Numbered from the stretch's first letter, positions 1 through 9,069 are shown. The stretch is DNA of 64,000 nt from Actomonas aquatica (GCF_019679435.2 NZ_CP139781.1:124001-188000); one strand, 5' to 3'. The notes: generated by a model from the letters alone, not told the origin. A program made the numbers and translations.

Positions 1-483
1 GCCCAGGCCCCGCACCTCGAGGGCATCCCGCTGCGTCGCGCGCCGAAGGACAATTTGGGCGTGGGCGTGAAATACACCGTCAAAAACGGCACGCTCAAGG
101 GCCTGTATTTCACCGGCGGATACAAGTATTACGGCGAGTCGCTGGTGAATCCCTCCACCGGTCGTCGTATCACCGCGAGCAGCAGCCGTCCGATTCAGAA
201 TCTGCGTCTGCCGAATGGTCGCCTCATCTTTGCCGACCTGCCGGAAGGTGAGTTGATCTACAGCGGTGAAGCCCGGGTCGACGACGGTCGCGAGTCCATC
301 TTCAACGACTCGTATGGCATCTTTGAAGCCGGTGTGGGTTACAGCTGGCGCACGCATGAGCGCCGCTATCGCCACAAGGTGCAGCTGAACGTGCGCAACC
401 TCAGCGACGAGGTTTACACCTACGGTTCCGCCGGACCGGGTCAGGGCCGCTCCTTCACCGGCACCTACGACCTGAGCTTCTGA
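1..483 (+). CDS. TonB-dependent receptor, C-terminal fragment
   Basis: This is the last 160 residues of an outer-membrane TonB-dependent receptor whose start lies left of the window. The frame is open from base 1 and reads through to TGA at 481-483. The visible part has alternating beta-strand patterns, an 'NVRNLSDEVYTYGS' segment typical of the last barrel strands, and a C-terminal aromatic (TYDLSF), the usual signal for outer-membrane insertion. The same 'FNVNNVFDED' type element is seen in the complete receptor at 35178-38105. Its ligand cannot be told from this fragment. Downstream is a gene-free stretch of palindromes rather than a co-transcribed gene. Confidence 0.85.
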   Translation, partial: AQAPHLEGIPLRRAPKDNLGVGVKYTVKNGTLKGLYFTGGYKYYGESLVNPSTGRRITASSSRPIQNLRLPNGRLIFADLPEGELIYSGEARVDDGRESIFNDSYGIFEAGVGYSWRTHERRYRHKVQLNVRNLSDEVYTYGSAGPGQGRSFTGTYDLSF

Positions 484-733
484 GTTCTAGAGAGTTCTTG
501 GGGTTAGTTATAAGTTAGGACACAGATCGAACACCCGGCCACGGATCACACGGTGCCTCGCGAGGGCCCGCGGGATCCGTGGCCTTCTGCGTTTGGGAGC
601 GGAGGGGAATGCAGCAGCGAGGCAGGGGGGCTTGGATACAGAGGTCTCAGAGGGGGACACAGAAAGGCACAGAGGAAGTCACCGGAGGAGACGGAGTGGC
701 CACGGATCACTCGGATTAGCAGGGATGAGGTGC

Positions 734-962
734 TGTAGCCGGGGTCGGTGACCCCGGGAGAGCGGCGGACGGCGGAGAGGCAGCGTAGCGCGAGCAAGCT
801 CGCAGCCTACAATGCCGTGTTCGAAGCCGCCCGGTAGGCCGCGAGCTTGCTCGCGCTAACGTTGGAGTGGTTTGACCACGCGGCCGAGGGGCAACGTAGA
901 GCGGCCGAGAGGGCCGCTGCTACACTCGGACGAGGGATGTAGCCGCGGGCGTGTCGCCCGCG
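734..962. repeat. cluster of REP-like hairpins in a 517-bp gene-free stretch
   Basis: No convincing gene lies between 484 and 1000. Instead the stretch holds at least four palindromes: TGTAG followed by CCGGGGTC/GACCCCGG (734-757); a 24-bp inverted repeat with one mismatch, 787-810 against 834-857; GTAG-AGCGGCC/GGCCGCT-GCTAC (896-923); and TGTAG-C-CGCGGGCG/CGCCCGCG (938-962). Most begin with (T)GTAG or end with CTAC(A). The same signature recurs at 6452-6500 inside a gene and at 49854-49879. CACGGAT words typical of dispersed non-coding repeats also occur near 541 and 703. These look like REP/BIME-type elements that a RAYT transposase such as the one at 38241-39176 might have spread. Confidence 0.7.
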
Positions 963-1000
963 TGCGGTGGAAGGAGGGGCGACGCGGTGCCGGCCTCGCC

Positions 1001-2254
1001 TTACTGCACGCCGGCCATCGCGGCGACGCGATCGGCGTAGTGTTTCGCGAAGGGGCGGGAGGAGCGGTGGCCCATTTCCTTTTCGATCATGAGCGTCTTT
1101 TCCACCGCGATGAGGTTGTAGACGGCCTGCATGCTGGTGGGCGGGCAGGTTTCGTCGTTGTAGCCGAAGGCCAGGCTGATCGGGGCGTGCAAGCGACGCG
1201 CGAAATTGGCGGTGTCGTAATAGCGCGTGGTCTCCAGTTTGGCGGCGGTTTGGTTTTCCGGCTTGGACAAGAGATGCGGCCAGCCGCCGGCGCGGCCGGT
1301 CAGGTAGCCCGTGGTGTCGCAGTAGGCGGGGTAGTTGGTGACGGTGCCGGTGACGCGTGGATCGAGCGCGGAGGTCACGATCGAGAGTTGTCCGCCTTGG
1401 CTGCCGCCGGCGACCACGAGGCGCGTATTGTCCCAGTTTTCCTCCTGGGTGAGCACATCGTTGGCGCGCAGACAGGCGAGGTAGACGCGCAGGAAGTAAT
1501 AGCGGTCGCGGTTATCGAGGTTGAACTCCGGGTAGTAGTTCAACGCTCCGGCGCGGAGGTTTTGGTAGAGCGGCTCGGGCAGATCCACCGGGATGCCGTG
1601 AATGCCGATCTGAAGCACAATCATACCGCGCGCCGCGAGCGACTTCTCGCCGGTGTAAGGGCGCACCCCGGCGCCCGGCACGCGCAGGACGGCTGGGTAG
1701 CGACCGGGCGCGGCGGGCATGGTGAGCATGCCGTAGAAACGCATGGGGCGGTCGCTGAAATTCCAGGCATCAAAACTTACTTTGTAGACGAGCACTTCCT
1801 CGGTCGAAGCCTCCACGTCGAGTTCGCGGCTGAGGTTCATCGGGATGGCGGCGAGGCGTTCGATGTAGCTCGCCCAGAAGGCGTCGAAATCGGCCGGATC
1901 GGTTTGGGTGACCGTGAGTTGCTCCGGCGCGAAGGCGGCGGTGGCGAGCGCACTCTGTTCACCGTAGCTGACTTTGCAGCGCAGGAAGCCGGGCGAGGTC
2001 ATTGAGCCGGTGAGCACCAGCCCGGCGGCGGGCACAGTGACCGCCGCGTAGTCGGTTTCGAAGCGCTCCGGGCCGAGTTGGTAGGTGACCGTTGCGTCGG
2101 GCACGGGCTGACCGTCGTCGAGCACGCGCACCGTGAAGGTGGCGGTGTCATCGAGGCCATACACCCAGTCGGCATGATCAAGCGTGAGGGAGAGTTCGGG
2201 CGCGGCGCGCAGGGCGGCCGCCAGCAGCAGGAATGCGAGGGCGAGGCGTTGCAT
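1001..2254 (-). CDS. acetylxylan esterase-like (AXE1/CE7-type) secreted hydrolase
   Basis: The 417-residue protein is predicted to remove acetyl groups from oligo- or polysaccharides. The chosen ATG (2254) gives a clean signal peptide (MQRLALAFLLLAAALRA); an ATG ten codons upstream would overlap the preceding SDR gene. About 110 residues of beta-sandwich-like sequence precede the alpha/beta-hydrolase domain. That domain shows the nucleophile motif GGSQGG (Ser near 286), an acid in NDETCPP (near 365) and His in MGHRSS (near 394), an arrangement typical of the AXE1 family. It is the last gene of the eight-gene operon that begins at 11931, 20 bp after the SDR. Acetyl removal would help the lyases encoded upstream. 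Confidence 0.85.
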   Translation of the reverse strand: MQRLALAFLLLAAALRAAPELSLTLDHADWVYGLDDTATFTVRVLDDGQPVPDATVTYQLGPERFETDYAAVTVPAAGLVLTGSMTSPGFLRCKVSYGEQSALATAAFAPEQLTVTQTDPADFDAFWASYIERLAAIPMNLSRELDVEASTEEVLVYKVSFDAWNFSDRPMRFYGMLTMPAAPGRYPAVLRVPGAGVRPYTGEKSLAARGMIVLQIGIHGIPVDLPEPLYQNLRAGALNYYPEFNLDNRDRYYFLRVYLACLRANDVLTQEENWDNTRLVVAGGSQGGQLSIVTSALDPRVTGTVTNYPAYCDTTGYLTGRAGGWPHLLSKPENQTAAKLETTRYYDTANFARRLHAPISLAFGYNDETCPPTSMQAVYNLIAVEKTLMIEKEMGHRSSRPFAKHYADRVAAMAGVQ

Positions 2255-2274
2255 GGCAGACTTCGTTCGGGGAA

Positions 2275-3057
2275 TCAGCCGCACCAGACGCCGCCGTTCA
2301 CATCGAGGGTGGCGCCGGTGATGAAACCATCGTATTCGCTGGCCAGATACACGGCGGCGCGGGCGACGTCGGCGGCGGTGCCGGCGCGACCGAGCGGGAT
2401 GGCGGCGATGGTGGCGCGGGCGGAGTCGTCGGTGGTGTGCGTGTTGTGAAAGGCGGTGCCGAGGATGAGGCCCGGGGCGAGGGCGTTGACGCGGATGCCG
2501 ACCGGGCCGAGTTCGGCGGCGAGCGCCCGGGTGAAGGTGAGCACGGCGCCTTTGGCGGTGGCGTAGGCGAGGGAGCCCCCGTGGCCGCCCTTGCGGCCGG
2601 CGAGCGAGGCGAGATTGACGATGCTGGCGCCTCCGTGCTGACGGGCGGCGGCGGTGAGATGCGGCAGGGCCGCGCGGGTGACACGCATCATGCTTTGCAT
2701 GTTGAGCGACATGACGCGTTCCCAGAAGCCATCATCGATCTCGGCGAGGTCGTGGCGGGCGATGAGGGAACCGGCATTGTTGATCAACAGGTCGATGCCA
2801 CCCAGTTCAGCGGCGGCGCTGGCCACCAGTTCGTCGCCGCTACCGGGGGCGGTGAGATCAGCCGCGGCGGCGGCAAAACGGCGGTCGAGATGACTGGCGC
2901 GGGTGGCGAGGGCCGCCGAGCCGGTGGCGCTGGAGTGATAGTGCACAAAGACGTCGCAGCCGGCTTCGAGCAACGCCTCCGCAATAGCGAGGCCGATGCC
3001 TTGGGCACCGGCGGTAATCAGAGCGCGTTTACCGGCAAGTTTGGGGAGGAGGGGCAT
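2275..3057 (-). CDS. SDR-family oxidoreductase
   Basis: A 260-residue short-chain dehydrogenase/reductase. The nucleotide-binding motif TAGAQGIGLA lies near residue 16, NNAG near 93, and the catalytic Tyr165/Lys169 pair is in YATAKG. The C-terminus (ITGATLDVNGG) is typical of classical 260-residue SDRs such as FabG-like reductases. It sits between an esterase and the acetylxylan esterase in the polysaccharide operon, with an 18-bp gap to the gene upstream. In alginate or uronate pathways an SDR reduces the 4-deoxy-5-keto-uronate (DEH) released by lyases; that role fits the context but is inference, because SDR substrate specificity is not readable here. Confidence 0.85.
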   Translation of the reverse strand: MPLLPKLAGKRALITAGAQGIGLAIAEALLEAGCDVFVHYHSSATGSAALATRASHLDRRFAAAAADLTAPGSGDELVASAAAELGGIDLLINNAGSLIARHDLAEIDDGFWERVMSLNMQSMMRVTRAALPHLTAAARQHGGASIVNLASLAGRKGGHGGSLAYATAKGAVLTFTRALAAELGPVGIRVNALAPGLILGTAFHNTHTTDDSARATIAAIPLGRAGTAADVARAAVYLASEYDGFITGATLDVNGGVWCG

Positions 3058-3075
3058 GGCGAAAAGGATGGCACT

Positions 3076-3966
3076 TCAGTCCTCGTTGGCGACGGGCAAC
3101 AGATGCAGGCGGGTAAGAAAATCGCTTTGGAGTTCCGGCACCTTTCGCTTCCAGCTCGGGACATCCTGCGTGTAGTTGTGCCCGCCGCCGGGCACGGGGT
3201 GAAACTCGCAGGTGTTGCCGGTCGCCACCAAGGCGGCGTGCAGGGCAACGGATTGGGCAAAGGGCACGAGGCGATCGGCATCGCCGTGGATCAACAACAC
3301 CGGCGGCATCGTCGCATCGAGGTGTTGCAGCGGTGAATAACGGTCGGGCTCGGCGACGTTGAAGCGGTCGCCGCCCACGCCAGTCGCGGCCGAGGTGTCG
3401 GAGGGCGGGGAAGAGAGGATGAGCGCGGCGGGTTTAAAGCGCGGAGCCTCCTCCTCCTCGGTCAGCTCGGGCGGTGAGGTCGTGATGGCGGTCCACAGGG
3501 CGAGGTGCGCGCCAGCGGAGGAGCCGACAACGATGATGCGTTGTGGGTCCACGCCGAGTTCGTCGGCGTGGTCCTGGATCCAGCGAATCGCGCGGCGCGC
3601 GTCGGCCACGGTGTGACTGGCATCACTGTCCGGCCAACGCTGGACGACCCGATAATCGGGCGCGAAGCCCACCATGCCGAGGCGGGCGGCGGCGCGGGCG
3701 CCACCGATGGATTTTTCCGGGGTGCCGTGTTGCCAGCCGCCGCCGAAAAATTTCACGAGGGCGGGCCGCCGATCGGTCGGTTTCCAGCCGGCGGGTTTGA
3801 CGATGTGCAGCCGCACCGGCTCCGGTTGCGCGTCGCGGTAGATCACGGTGTCCGCGCCGGGGAAGCTGGTGGGAGTGGCGGGCGTGTTTTGGCCGTAGCT
3901 GAGGGCGGCCGACAGCGGCGCGACCGCCCACGCGAGCACGAGACTCAGGATTTGTTGCGAGCGCAT
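3076..3966 (-). CDS. secreted alpha/beta-hydrolase (BD-FAE-like esterase)
   Basis: A 296-residue esterase-type hydrolase. ATG at 3966 starts a signal peptide (MRSQQILSLVLAWAVAPLSA); the open frame extends upstream but that part overlaps the neighbouring lyase gene and is arginine-rich shadow. Motifs: oxyanion segment FFGGGWQHG, nucleophile in VVGSSAGAH (Ser near 150), Asp in HGDADRLVP, His in GGGHNYT. The family (bacterial feruloyl/acetyl-xylan esterases related to BD-FAE) cleaves ester substituents from polysaccharides. It lies 20 bp downstream of the heparinase-type lyase, so it is probably co-transcribed. The exact ester cleaved cannot be told. Confidence 0.85.
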   Translation of the reverse strand: MRSQQILSLVLAWAVAPLSAALSYGQNTPATPTSFPGADTVIYRDAQPEPVRLHIVKPAGWKPTDRRPALVKFFGGGWQHGTPEKSIGGARAAARLGMVGFAPDYRVVQRWPDSDASHTVADARRAIRWIQDHADELGVDPQRIIVVGSSAGAHLALWTAITTSPPELTEEEEAPRFKPAALILSSPPSDTSAATGVGGDRFNVAEPDRYSPLQHLDATMPPVLLIHGDADRLVPFAQSVALHAALVATGNTCEFHPVPGGGHNYTQDVPSWKRKVPELQSDFLTRLHLLPVANED

Positions 3967-3986
3967 CGGGGTGGTGGCGGCGACGA

Positions 3987-6119
3987 TCAGTCGATCGCGA
4001 CGGCGTCGTCGGTGAGCGTGATGGTGTCGACCTGGCCGTCGGGGCGTGTGACGACGAGGCGACCGCGGGCATCCACGCTGGCGGTGAGGGCGGACGCGCC
4101 GCCGAGTTCCGGCTCGGGCCAGAGCACGGCGAAGACGATCTGGTCGTCGGCGGGATCGCGGGCCTCGAGCGTGAGGTGCATGTGATCGCGCCACTTGGTG
4201 GTGACCCAGTAGTGCTCGTCGGAGAACTGATAACGCGGATCGATCGGCACCGGGTAACGGTCGGTGATGGCGGCAAACCACTTGGTGGCGGGAGCGACCA
4301 ACTGGGTGGTGAGCGATGCCTGTTCGCCGTTGATGAGGGCCTGCTGGGTCTGGTTGTTCCAGCCGAGGTCAAACTCGGCGTGCAACAACCAGGAGAGTTT
4401 CACGGGATCGTGGGTGATGACGTGATCGCGCACGACCAGGTAGCGTTGATCGACGAAGAGCAGGTCGCGGGTTACGCGGCGCAGACGGCCTTTCGGCTGG
4501 CGGGTTTGGTAGGCGATGGTGGCGTCGCCGGTGGTGAGCGCGTAACGGTCGCCGACCTCGAAGCGGGTGATGCGGCCCTTGGCCTCGCGCACCTGTTGCT
4601 CCTGACCCTCGCCGTCGATGAGGATGGCGTTTTTGGAAAGGGTTTGCCAGGTCCAGCCCTTGTGGTGGGGCGAGCGATGGAACTCGCGGTTGGCGGAGTT
4701 GATGGCGAGGCCCTCGCCGTAGGCATTCAGGATGAAGCTGTTTTGGTCGGGATGGCTGTGACTGTAGGAACCGTAGGGGGAACTTTTGAAGGTGATGTGG
4801 ATATCGTTGGCGGGATCACCGAGGGCGGAGTGGAAGGACACCCAGCCGACGTCATCAAAATGTCGATACGGCGGCAGGTCGGCCAACGGCGCCGGCGCGG
4901 GCAAGGGGTAGCGGCTGCCGATGAAGTTGCGGATGAGCAACTCACCCGAAGTCGGGTAGCTGCGTTTCAGTTCGCCGAGGCCGGCGAGGGCAGCGGAGGG
5001 ACGGTCGTCGGTCTTGAGCTGGGCGTAGCTCAGGAAGTAGCCGTTCTGCTGCACGCGGGCGAGGTGGGTGAGGTATTCCGCCATGGCCGGTTCGAGGTTG
5101 AAGTGGCCGGCGTTGGAGGCGTCGCCAAAGGTGGTGTGCAGGTAGGGTTGCACATTGTAGAGGGCGAAGTAGCCGGTGTTGCGCCAGAAGGGCGCGTCGT
5201 AGGCGAGCGGGTCGCCGATGGCGGCGAGGGTGTCCTGAAAAATGGCGTGCTCGAAGGTGCCGCGCCAGTAAGCGCTGCCCTCGGCCCATCCCCCCGCGTC
5301 GCCGCCGAAGGGGCTGAACTGATCGCGGTAGAAGGTGTAAGCAAAGTCCCACCAATCGCGCGCTTCCTCGGGCAGGTCGTCCCAGAGCGCGAGGCCGGTG
5401 AGGCCAACCATGGCCATGAAGCGCACGGGGTGGCTTTGGGGTTTCACGCGCACGGAGTTGCGCTCGAGTTTGGAGATGCGAGCCTCGCGGATCCAGCGCA
5501 CGGTGCGGTTGCCGCGCTCGCGAAAGTGGTTGAGCACCTGGGCGCGTTCGGCGTCGGTGAGTTCGTCGCGGAGCTGGTCGTAGATGAGAGGGAGTTTGCG
5601 CCAGAGACGGAAGTTGCCCTCGTCGTTGTAGTAGATGTCGGTCGCGCCGAGGACGGCGCCGCTCTCCCAATCGGGCGCGAAGTGCCAGTCGGTAGAGCCG
5701 AGGAGAAATTCTTTGGCTTTGGAGAGATAGCGTTCTTCGCCGGTCACGATCCAGCACAGGGTGGCGGCTTCGGCGATGCCGGAAATGCGCCCGGCGACAT
5801 CCTGCACGTCGCGCCATTTGTCGGCTTTGAGACTGTCGCGTTTGCTGGGCTCGGGGTCGCCGTAGGTGACGGGCTCGGCGGGATGCGGGAAGTCCATGTA
5901 ATCGCGATCGAGGTCGGCCTTGATCGCGGCAAACGCGGCGGCGCCCTCACCCGTGGTGCAGTAGGCGCGAAACGCGTCGTGTTGGCCGGCGACGACGAGG
6001 GTGCGCGGACCGTGGGCGGGCACGATGGAGGCGGGGTCGGCCGCGGCGCGGGCTGCAGTCGGAAGTGCAGCGCTCAGCAGGCCGATGGAGAGGGCAAGGG
6101 AGGAGAGCAGGGTTTTCAC
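3987..6119 (-). CDS. heparinase II/III-family polysaccharide lyase
   Basis: A 710-residue secreted protein with an (alpha/alpha)-barrel N-terminal half and a heparinase II/III-like C-terminal beta domain. The latter begins around the signature SHSHPDQNSF (near residue 450), with NSANREFHRS following. I use GTG at 6119 as start: it gives the signal peptide VKTLLSSLALSIGLLSAA and overlaps the DUF2264 stop codon in GTGA, implying translational coupling. The frame remains open upstream but only as antisense-like arginine-rich sequence inside the previous gene. Families PL12/15/17/21/39 share this fold and cut uronate-containing chains such as alginate oligomers or glycosaminoglycans. With the PL6 lyase at 13242 an alginate-type substrate is plausible but unproven. 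Confidence 0.82.
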   Translation of the reverse strand: MKTLLSSLALSIGLLSAALPTAARAAADPASIVPAHGPRTLVVAGQHDAFRAYCTTGEGAAAFAAIKADLDRDYMDFPHPAEPVTYGDPEPSKRDSLKADKWRDVQDVAGRISGIAEAATLCWIVTGEERYLSKAKEFLLGSTDWHFAPDWESGAVLGATDIYYNDEGNFRLWRKLPLIYDQLRDELTDAERAQVLNHFRERGNRTVRWIREARISKLERNSVRVKPQSHPVRFMAMVGLTGLALWDDLPEEARDWWDFAYTFYRDQFSPFGGDAGGWAEGSAYWRGTFEHAIFQDTLAAIGDPLAYDAPFWRNTGYFALYNVQPYLHTTFGDASNAGHFNLEPAMAEYLTHLARVQQNGYFLSYAQLKTDDRPSAALAGLGELKRSYPTSGELLIRNFIGSRYPLPAPAPLADLPPYRHFDDVGWVSFHSALGDPANDIHITFKSSPYGSYSHSHPDQNSFILNAYGEGLAINSANREFHRSPHHKGWTWQTLSKNAILIDGEGQEQQVREAKGRITRFEVGDRYALTTGDATIAYQTRQPKGRLRRVTRDLLFVDQRYLVVRDHVITHDPVKLSWLLHAEFDLGWNNQTQQALINGEQASLTTQLVAPATKWFAAITDRYPVPIDPRYQFSDEHYWVTTKWRDHMHLTLEARDPADDQIVFAVLWPEPELGGASALTASVDARGRLVVTRPDGQVDTITLTDDAVAID

Positions 6120-8044
6120 GATAAAGCGGGGAGCAGGGGATGTTGCAGGTTCCAGGAACCAAGAGCGGGGTGTTGCAGCGACCAGGTGCCAGCGGCTTGA
6201 GGACCGACGGTCCACGGAGCGGCGGCGGTCCGATCGCGGCCGGTCCAAACCAGCGCAGCGACGATGGCGGTCTCGCCGGCGGCGGAACCGAAGGAGGTGG
6301 TGTCGACGACCGGCGTGACGTGGTAGGGCGCGCGGAGATGCGTGCGCGGCGTGGTGTCGTCGAGACGCGTTTCCCAGTCGGCCGAACTGAAACCCAGCAA
6401 GGGCTGCAGGACGGTGCCGTGGCCGTCGTTGCGCCACGCGGCGTGAGCCGTTGTAGCCGGGGGCGTTGACCCCGGACCGGCCTCACCGAGGCCGGCTACA
6501 GTGAGGTGCTTTGGATCGCTCGCGGCGAGGGCGTAACCGCCGAGGCGGAGCGTGCCGGGTTGGCGGTTGGTGCAGACGTGGATCTGGAGCAGCCAACCGG
6601 CGCGCCAGAAGATGACCGTATCGACGGTGCAGTTCACCTGGCCGTGTTTTACGCCGAGGTTCCAGACGTAGCGCGAGTGGGTTTCCGTCATCTCGACGGC
6701 GACGGTGGAATGGCGGGCGAAACTGCGGCCATCGGGCAGGTGTAGCGTGAGCGCGGAGTCGCTGGTGGTGGCGGTGGCGAAGGGTTTCGCGATGCAGAAA
6801 TCGACGTTGGTGCGATAGGCGGTCTTGCTCCACTTCGCCGCGCCAAAATCGACGTGGGAGATGGTGATCTGCGAACCGGCGTTGATGATCTCCACCTCGC
6901 CCGCGACGCTGCGCACGGTGAGGCCGGGCACGGGCATGACGTGCACGTAATCTCCTTGTTCGGCGGGCAACGGGGATTCCGGTTCGTGCCAGAACGGATG
7001 CTCGGGCAGCAGCACGAGGGGCGCAAATCCCTTGGCCGCCCAGTAAGGCGAACCACCGCAGGAGTAGTGCTCGGCCATGTCGCGAAACTCATCGATCCAG
7101 CCGACCGAGAGCAGGCCCTGGCTTTGCGTGATCGGGCGCGAGAGGAAGTAGTCGAGGTTGCGCGTGCAAAGGCGACGCAGCATGCCGAGCGGCTGAGCGG
7201 TGGTGCCGGCCGCGGCGCTGAGGCCGAAGACGTTGATGCCGTTGAAGCGGTAGCAGATCGAGCGACCGAAGGCGGGGTGGGCGCCGTCAGCGGCGAAGAA
7301 ATGCACGTAGTCGTCGACGAAGCGACCAGCCCAGGTGTTCCAGCGTGCGGCGCGGGCGGGTTGAGCGGCGCCGTGGAGGCGGGCCCACCAGAGGCCGTAG
7401 AAATGAAAGGCGTAGGCGTTGTAGTGATCGTAGGCCTGGTTGATGCCGTCCTCGAACCAGCCGTCGCCGCGATACATGCCCTCGAGCCGATCGAGGAAGG
7501 TGTCGATGACCTTGCGATCGGTGGGATGCCCGTAGCCCTCGGCGCCGAGAAACTCGAGGATGTGCACGCCCATGAAATAGTGGTTGTTGTTCACGATCCC
7601 GTTGCCGCGGGCGGAGGCCAACCAGTGGGCCACCTGATCGCGCTGGGCGGACGTGAGCGGATCCCACAACTCGGCGCGGGCGATCTGCAGGCCGATGCAG
7701 AGCAGCCCGATTTCCACGTGGTGTTGGTGGTAGTTTGCGTCGGGCCCCCAATACTGCGGGTGCGTCGGATCGGAGCCGATCAGCAAGCCGGCGCGAAACC
7801 ACTCGGCGATCGCGGCGCGCAGCGCGGTGTCGTCCGGATGTGGCGCGGATTGCAGCCAATGCGCCGCCAGCAACAGCGGACGCGCAAAGGACTCGAGGCG
7901 GTCGGCCTGCGCGTCGTGATTGGTGGTGGCCGGACCGTCAATGGGAATGCCGGCGGCCCCCGGCGCCATGTGCGGCAGCAGGGCCTCCAGCAGACCGCGG
8001 GCGGCGTTTTGCCAATGACGATAGGAGGGCGGTAGGTCGGACAT
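6116..8044 (-). CDS. DUF2264 family protein
   Basis: A 642-residue protein with no signal peptide. The N-terminal 380 residues match the DUF2264 pattern (NNNHYFMGVHILEFLG, DGINQAYDHYNAYAFHFYG), an (alpha/alpha)6-barrel family frequently found in polysaccharide utilisation loci and suspected to be glycoside hydrolases or lyases acting on oligosaccharides. The C-terminal part is beta-rich. Codons about 515-531 are read through a 49-bp palindromic REP-like element (6452-6500), so the encoded 'GEAGPGSTPPATT' linker is probably repeat-derived. The gene overlaps the following lyase by four bases (GTGA) and follows the dehydrogenase gene by 16 bp in the same operon. Confidence 0.83.
   Translation of the reverse strand: MSDLPPSYRHWQNAARGLLEALLPHMAPGAAGIPIDGPATTNHDAQADRLESFARPLLLAAHWLQSAPHPDDTALRAAIAEWFRAGLLIGSDPTHPQYWGPDANYHQHHVEIGLLCIGLQIARAELWDPLTSAQRDQVAHWLASARGNGIVNNNHYFMGVHILEFLGAEGYGHPTDRKVIDTFLDRLEGMYRGDGWFEDGINQAYDHYNAYAFHFYGLWWARLHGAAQPARAARWNTWAGRFVDDYVHFFAADGAHPAFGRSICYRFNGINVFGLSAAAGTTAQPLGMLRRLCTRNLDYFLSRPITQSQGLLSVGWIDEFRDMAEHYSCGGSPYWAAKGFAPLVLLPEHPFWHEPESPLPAEQGDYVHVMPVPGLTVRSVAGEVEIINAGSQITISHVDFGAAKWSKTAYRTNVDFCIAKPFATATTSDSALTLHLPDGRSFARHSTVAVEMTETHSRYVWNLGVKHGQVNCTVDTVIFWRAGWLLQIHVCTNRQPGTLRLGGYALAASDPKHLTVAGLGEAGPGSTPPATTAHAAWRNDGHGTVLQPLLGFSSADWETRLDDTTPRTHLRAPYHVTPVVDTTSFGSAAGETAIVAALVWTGRDRTAAAPWTVGPQAAGTWSLQHPALGSWNLQHPLLPALS
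6452..6500. repeat. double-hairpin REP-like element inside the DUF2264 gene
   Basis: The element reads TGTAG, hairpin 1 CCGGGG..CCCCGG (6456-6475 region), hairpin 2 CCGGCCTC-ACC-GAGGCCGG (6477-6495), then CTACA. The outer ends TGTAG/CTACA are themselves inverted. Its organisation matches the intergenic palindromes at 734-757 and 938-962, but it lies within an open reading frame and adds a Pro/Gly/Thr-rich linker without breaking the gene. Confidence 0.75.
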
Positions 8045-8060
8045 GGCGCGGGCTGCTCAG

Positions 8061-9065
8061 TCAGGTCGAGCTGGCGTAAACGTCGGGCGTGATGACGGCG
8101 CGCAACGGCTCGCCGGCGGCGTAGGCCTGCAGGTTGCGCACCCCGAAACGGCCGGCGTCGACGCGGCGGTCGGTGGTGGGGCCGCCGAGGTGCGGGGTGA
8201 GGGCGACGTTGGTCAGGCCGCGGAAGGGGGAATCGGCCGGCAGCGGTTCAATGCCATAGACATCGAGACCGATGAACACCTCGCCGCGGCGGGCGATTTC
8301 GAGCAGGGCGGTTTCGTCGACGGTGGCACCGCGGCCGACGTTGACGAAGAGGCTGCGCGGGCGCAGGGCTTCGAGGTGTTCGAGGCGGATGGAGTGGTGC
8401 GTCTCCGGGGTGAGTGGGGCGAGTTCCACCACGATGTCGTGATCGCGCATCAGCGCATCGATGGTAGGGACGACACGGATACCGTGGGACGACGCCAGGC
8501 TGGGCGTGAGGTCGGGCGCATGCACGCCGATGTCGCAGCCGAAGGGCGCGAGCAGTTTGAGCAACTCGCGGGCGACGCGCCCAAATCCGCGGATGCCGAC
8601 GCGGCGGCCGAAGAGCGAAGCGGTGACGGTGGAAGGGTCCTTCCAGCCGCCGTGCAGGTGCATGGCGATGGCCCAGTGGGAGGTTTGGCGCAGGCCGGTG
8701 AGGATGTGCAGCAATGCGCCCTCGGCGACGATGCGGCTGATGGAGTCGCCCCAATTGCTGACGATCAGCCCGGCGGCGACCTGTTCACTGGAAACGAGTT
8801 TGCGCACGGATCCGGCGAGGTAGCAGACGTAGCGCAGGCCGGGTGGCAGGTCGGCGGGCAGCGGTGGCGTTTTCCAGCAGGCGAGCAGGACCTCGGGATT
8901 GTGGGCGTGGAGCTGTTCGGCCCAAGACTCGGCGGTGAGTTCCTCGGGGCGCAGCGTATCGACGCGGGCATAAGCGGCGGCGATTTCATCACCCAGCGGG
9001 GCAGGGAGAAATTCGGTCTCCTCCTGGACGGTGAGACAGGTGAGTAAGGTGGGGCGCGGTGGCAT
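8061..9065 (-). CDS. D-isomer-specific 2-hydroxyacid dehydrogenase
   Basis: A 334-residue NAD(P)-dependent dehydrogenase. ATG at 9065 lies 4 bp after the upstream gene's stop; the longer open frame overlaps that gene and is not protein-like. Visible motifs: Rossmann loop VGIRGFGRVA (near 155-165), the substrate-binding VNVGRGATVDE with catalytic Arg, and the C-terminal TPHLGG with catalytic His. The family reduces 2-keto acids or oxidises D-2-hydroxy acids (glyoxylate/hydroxypyruvate or phosphoglycerate relatives). Such genes often accompany sugar-acid degradation loci; here it may act on a uronate-derived keto acid, which is inference. The Rossmann loop is IRGFG rather than the usual GxGxxG start, so cofactor preference is uncertain. 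Confidence 0.83.
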   Translation of the reverse strand: MPPRPTLLTCLTVQEETEFLPAPLGDEIAAAYARVDTLRPEELTAESWAEQLHAHNPEVLLACWKTPPLPADLPPGLRYVCYLAGSVRKLVSSEQVAAGLIVSNWGDSISRIVAEGALLHILTGLRQTSHWAIAMHLHGGWKDPSTVTASLFGRRVGIRGFGRVARELLKLLAPFGCDIGVHAPDLTPSLASSHGIRVVPTIDALMRDHDIVVELAPLTPETHHSIRLEHLEALRPRSLFVNVGRGATVDETALLEIARRGEVFIGLDVYGIEPLPADSPFRGLTNVALTPHLGGPTTDRRVDAGRFGVRNLQAYAAGEPLRAVITPDVYASST

Positions 9066-9069
9066 GGCG

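Noticed and set aside
546..797. Small open frames in the first gene-free stretch
   Set aside because: They run through palindromes and CACGGAT words and have no protein-like pattern.
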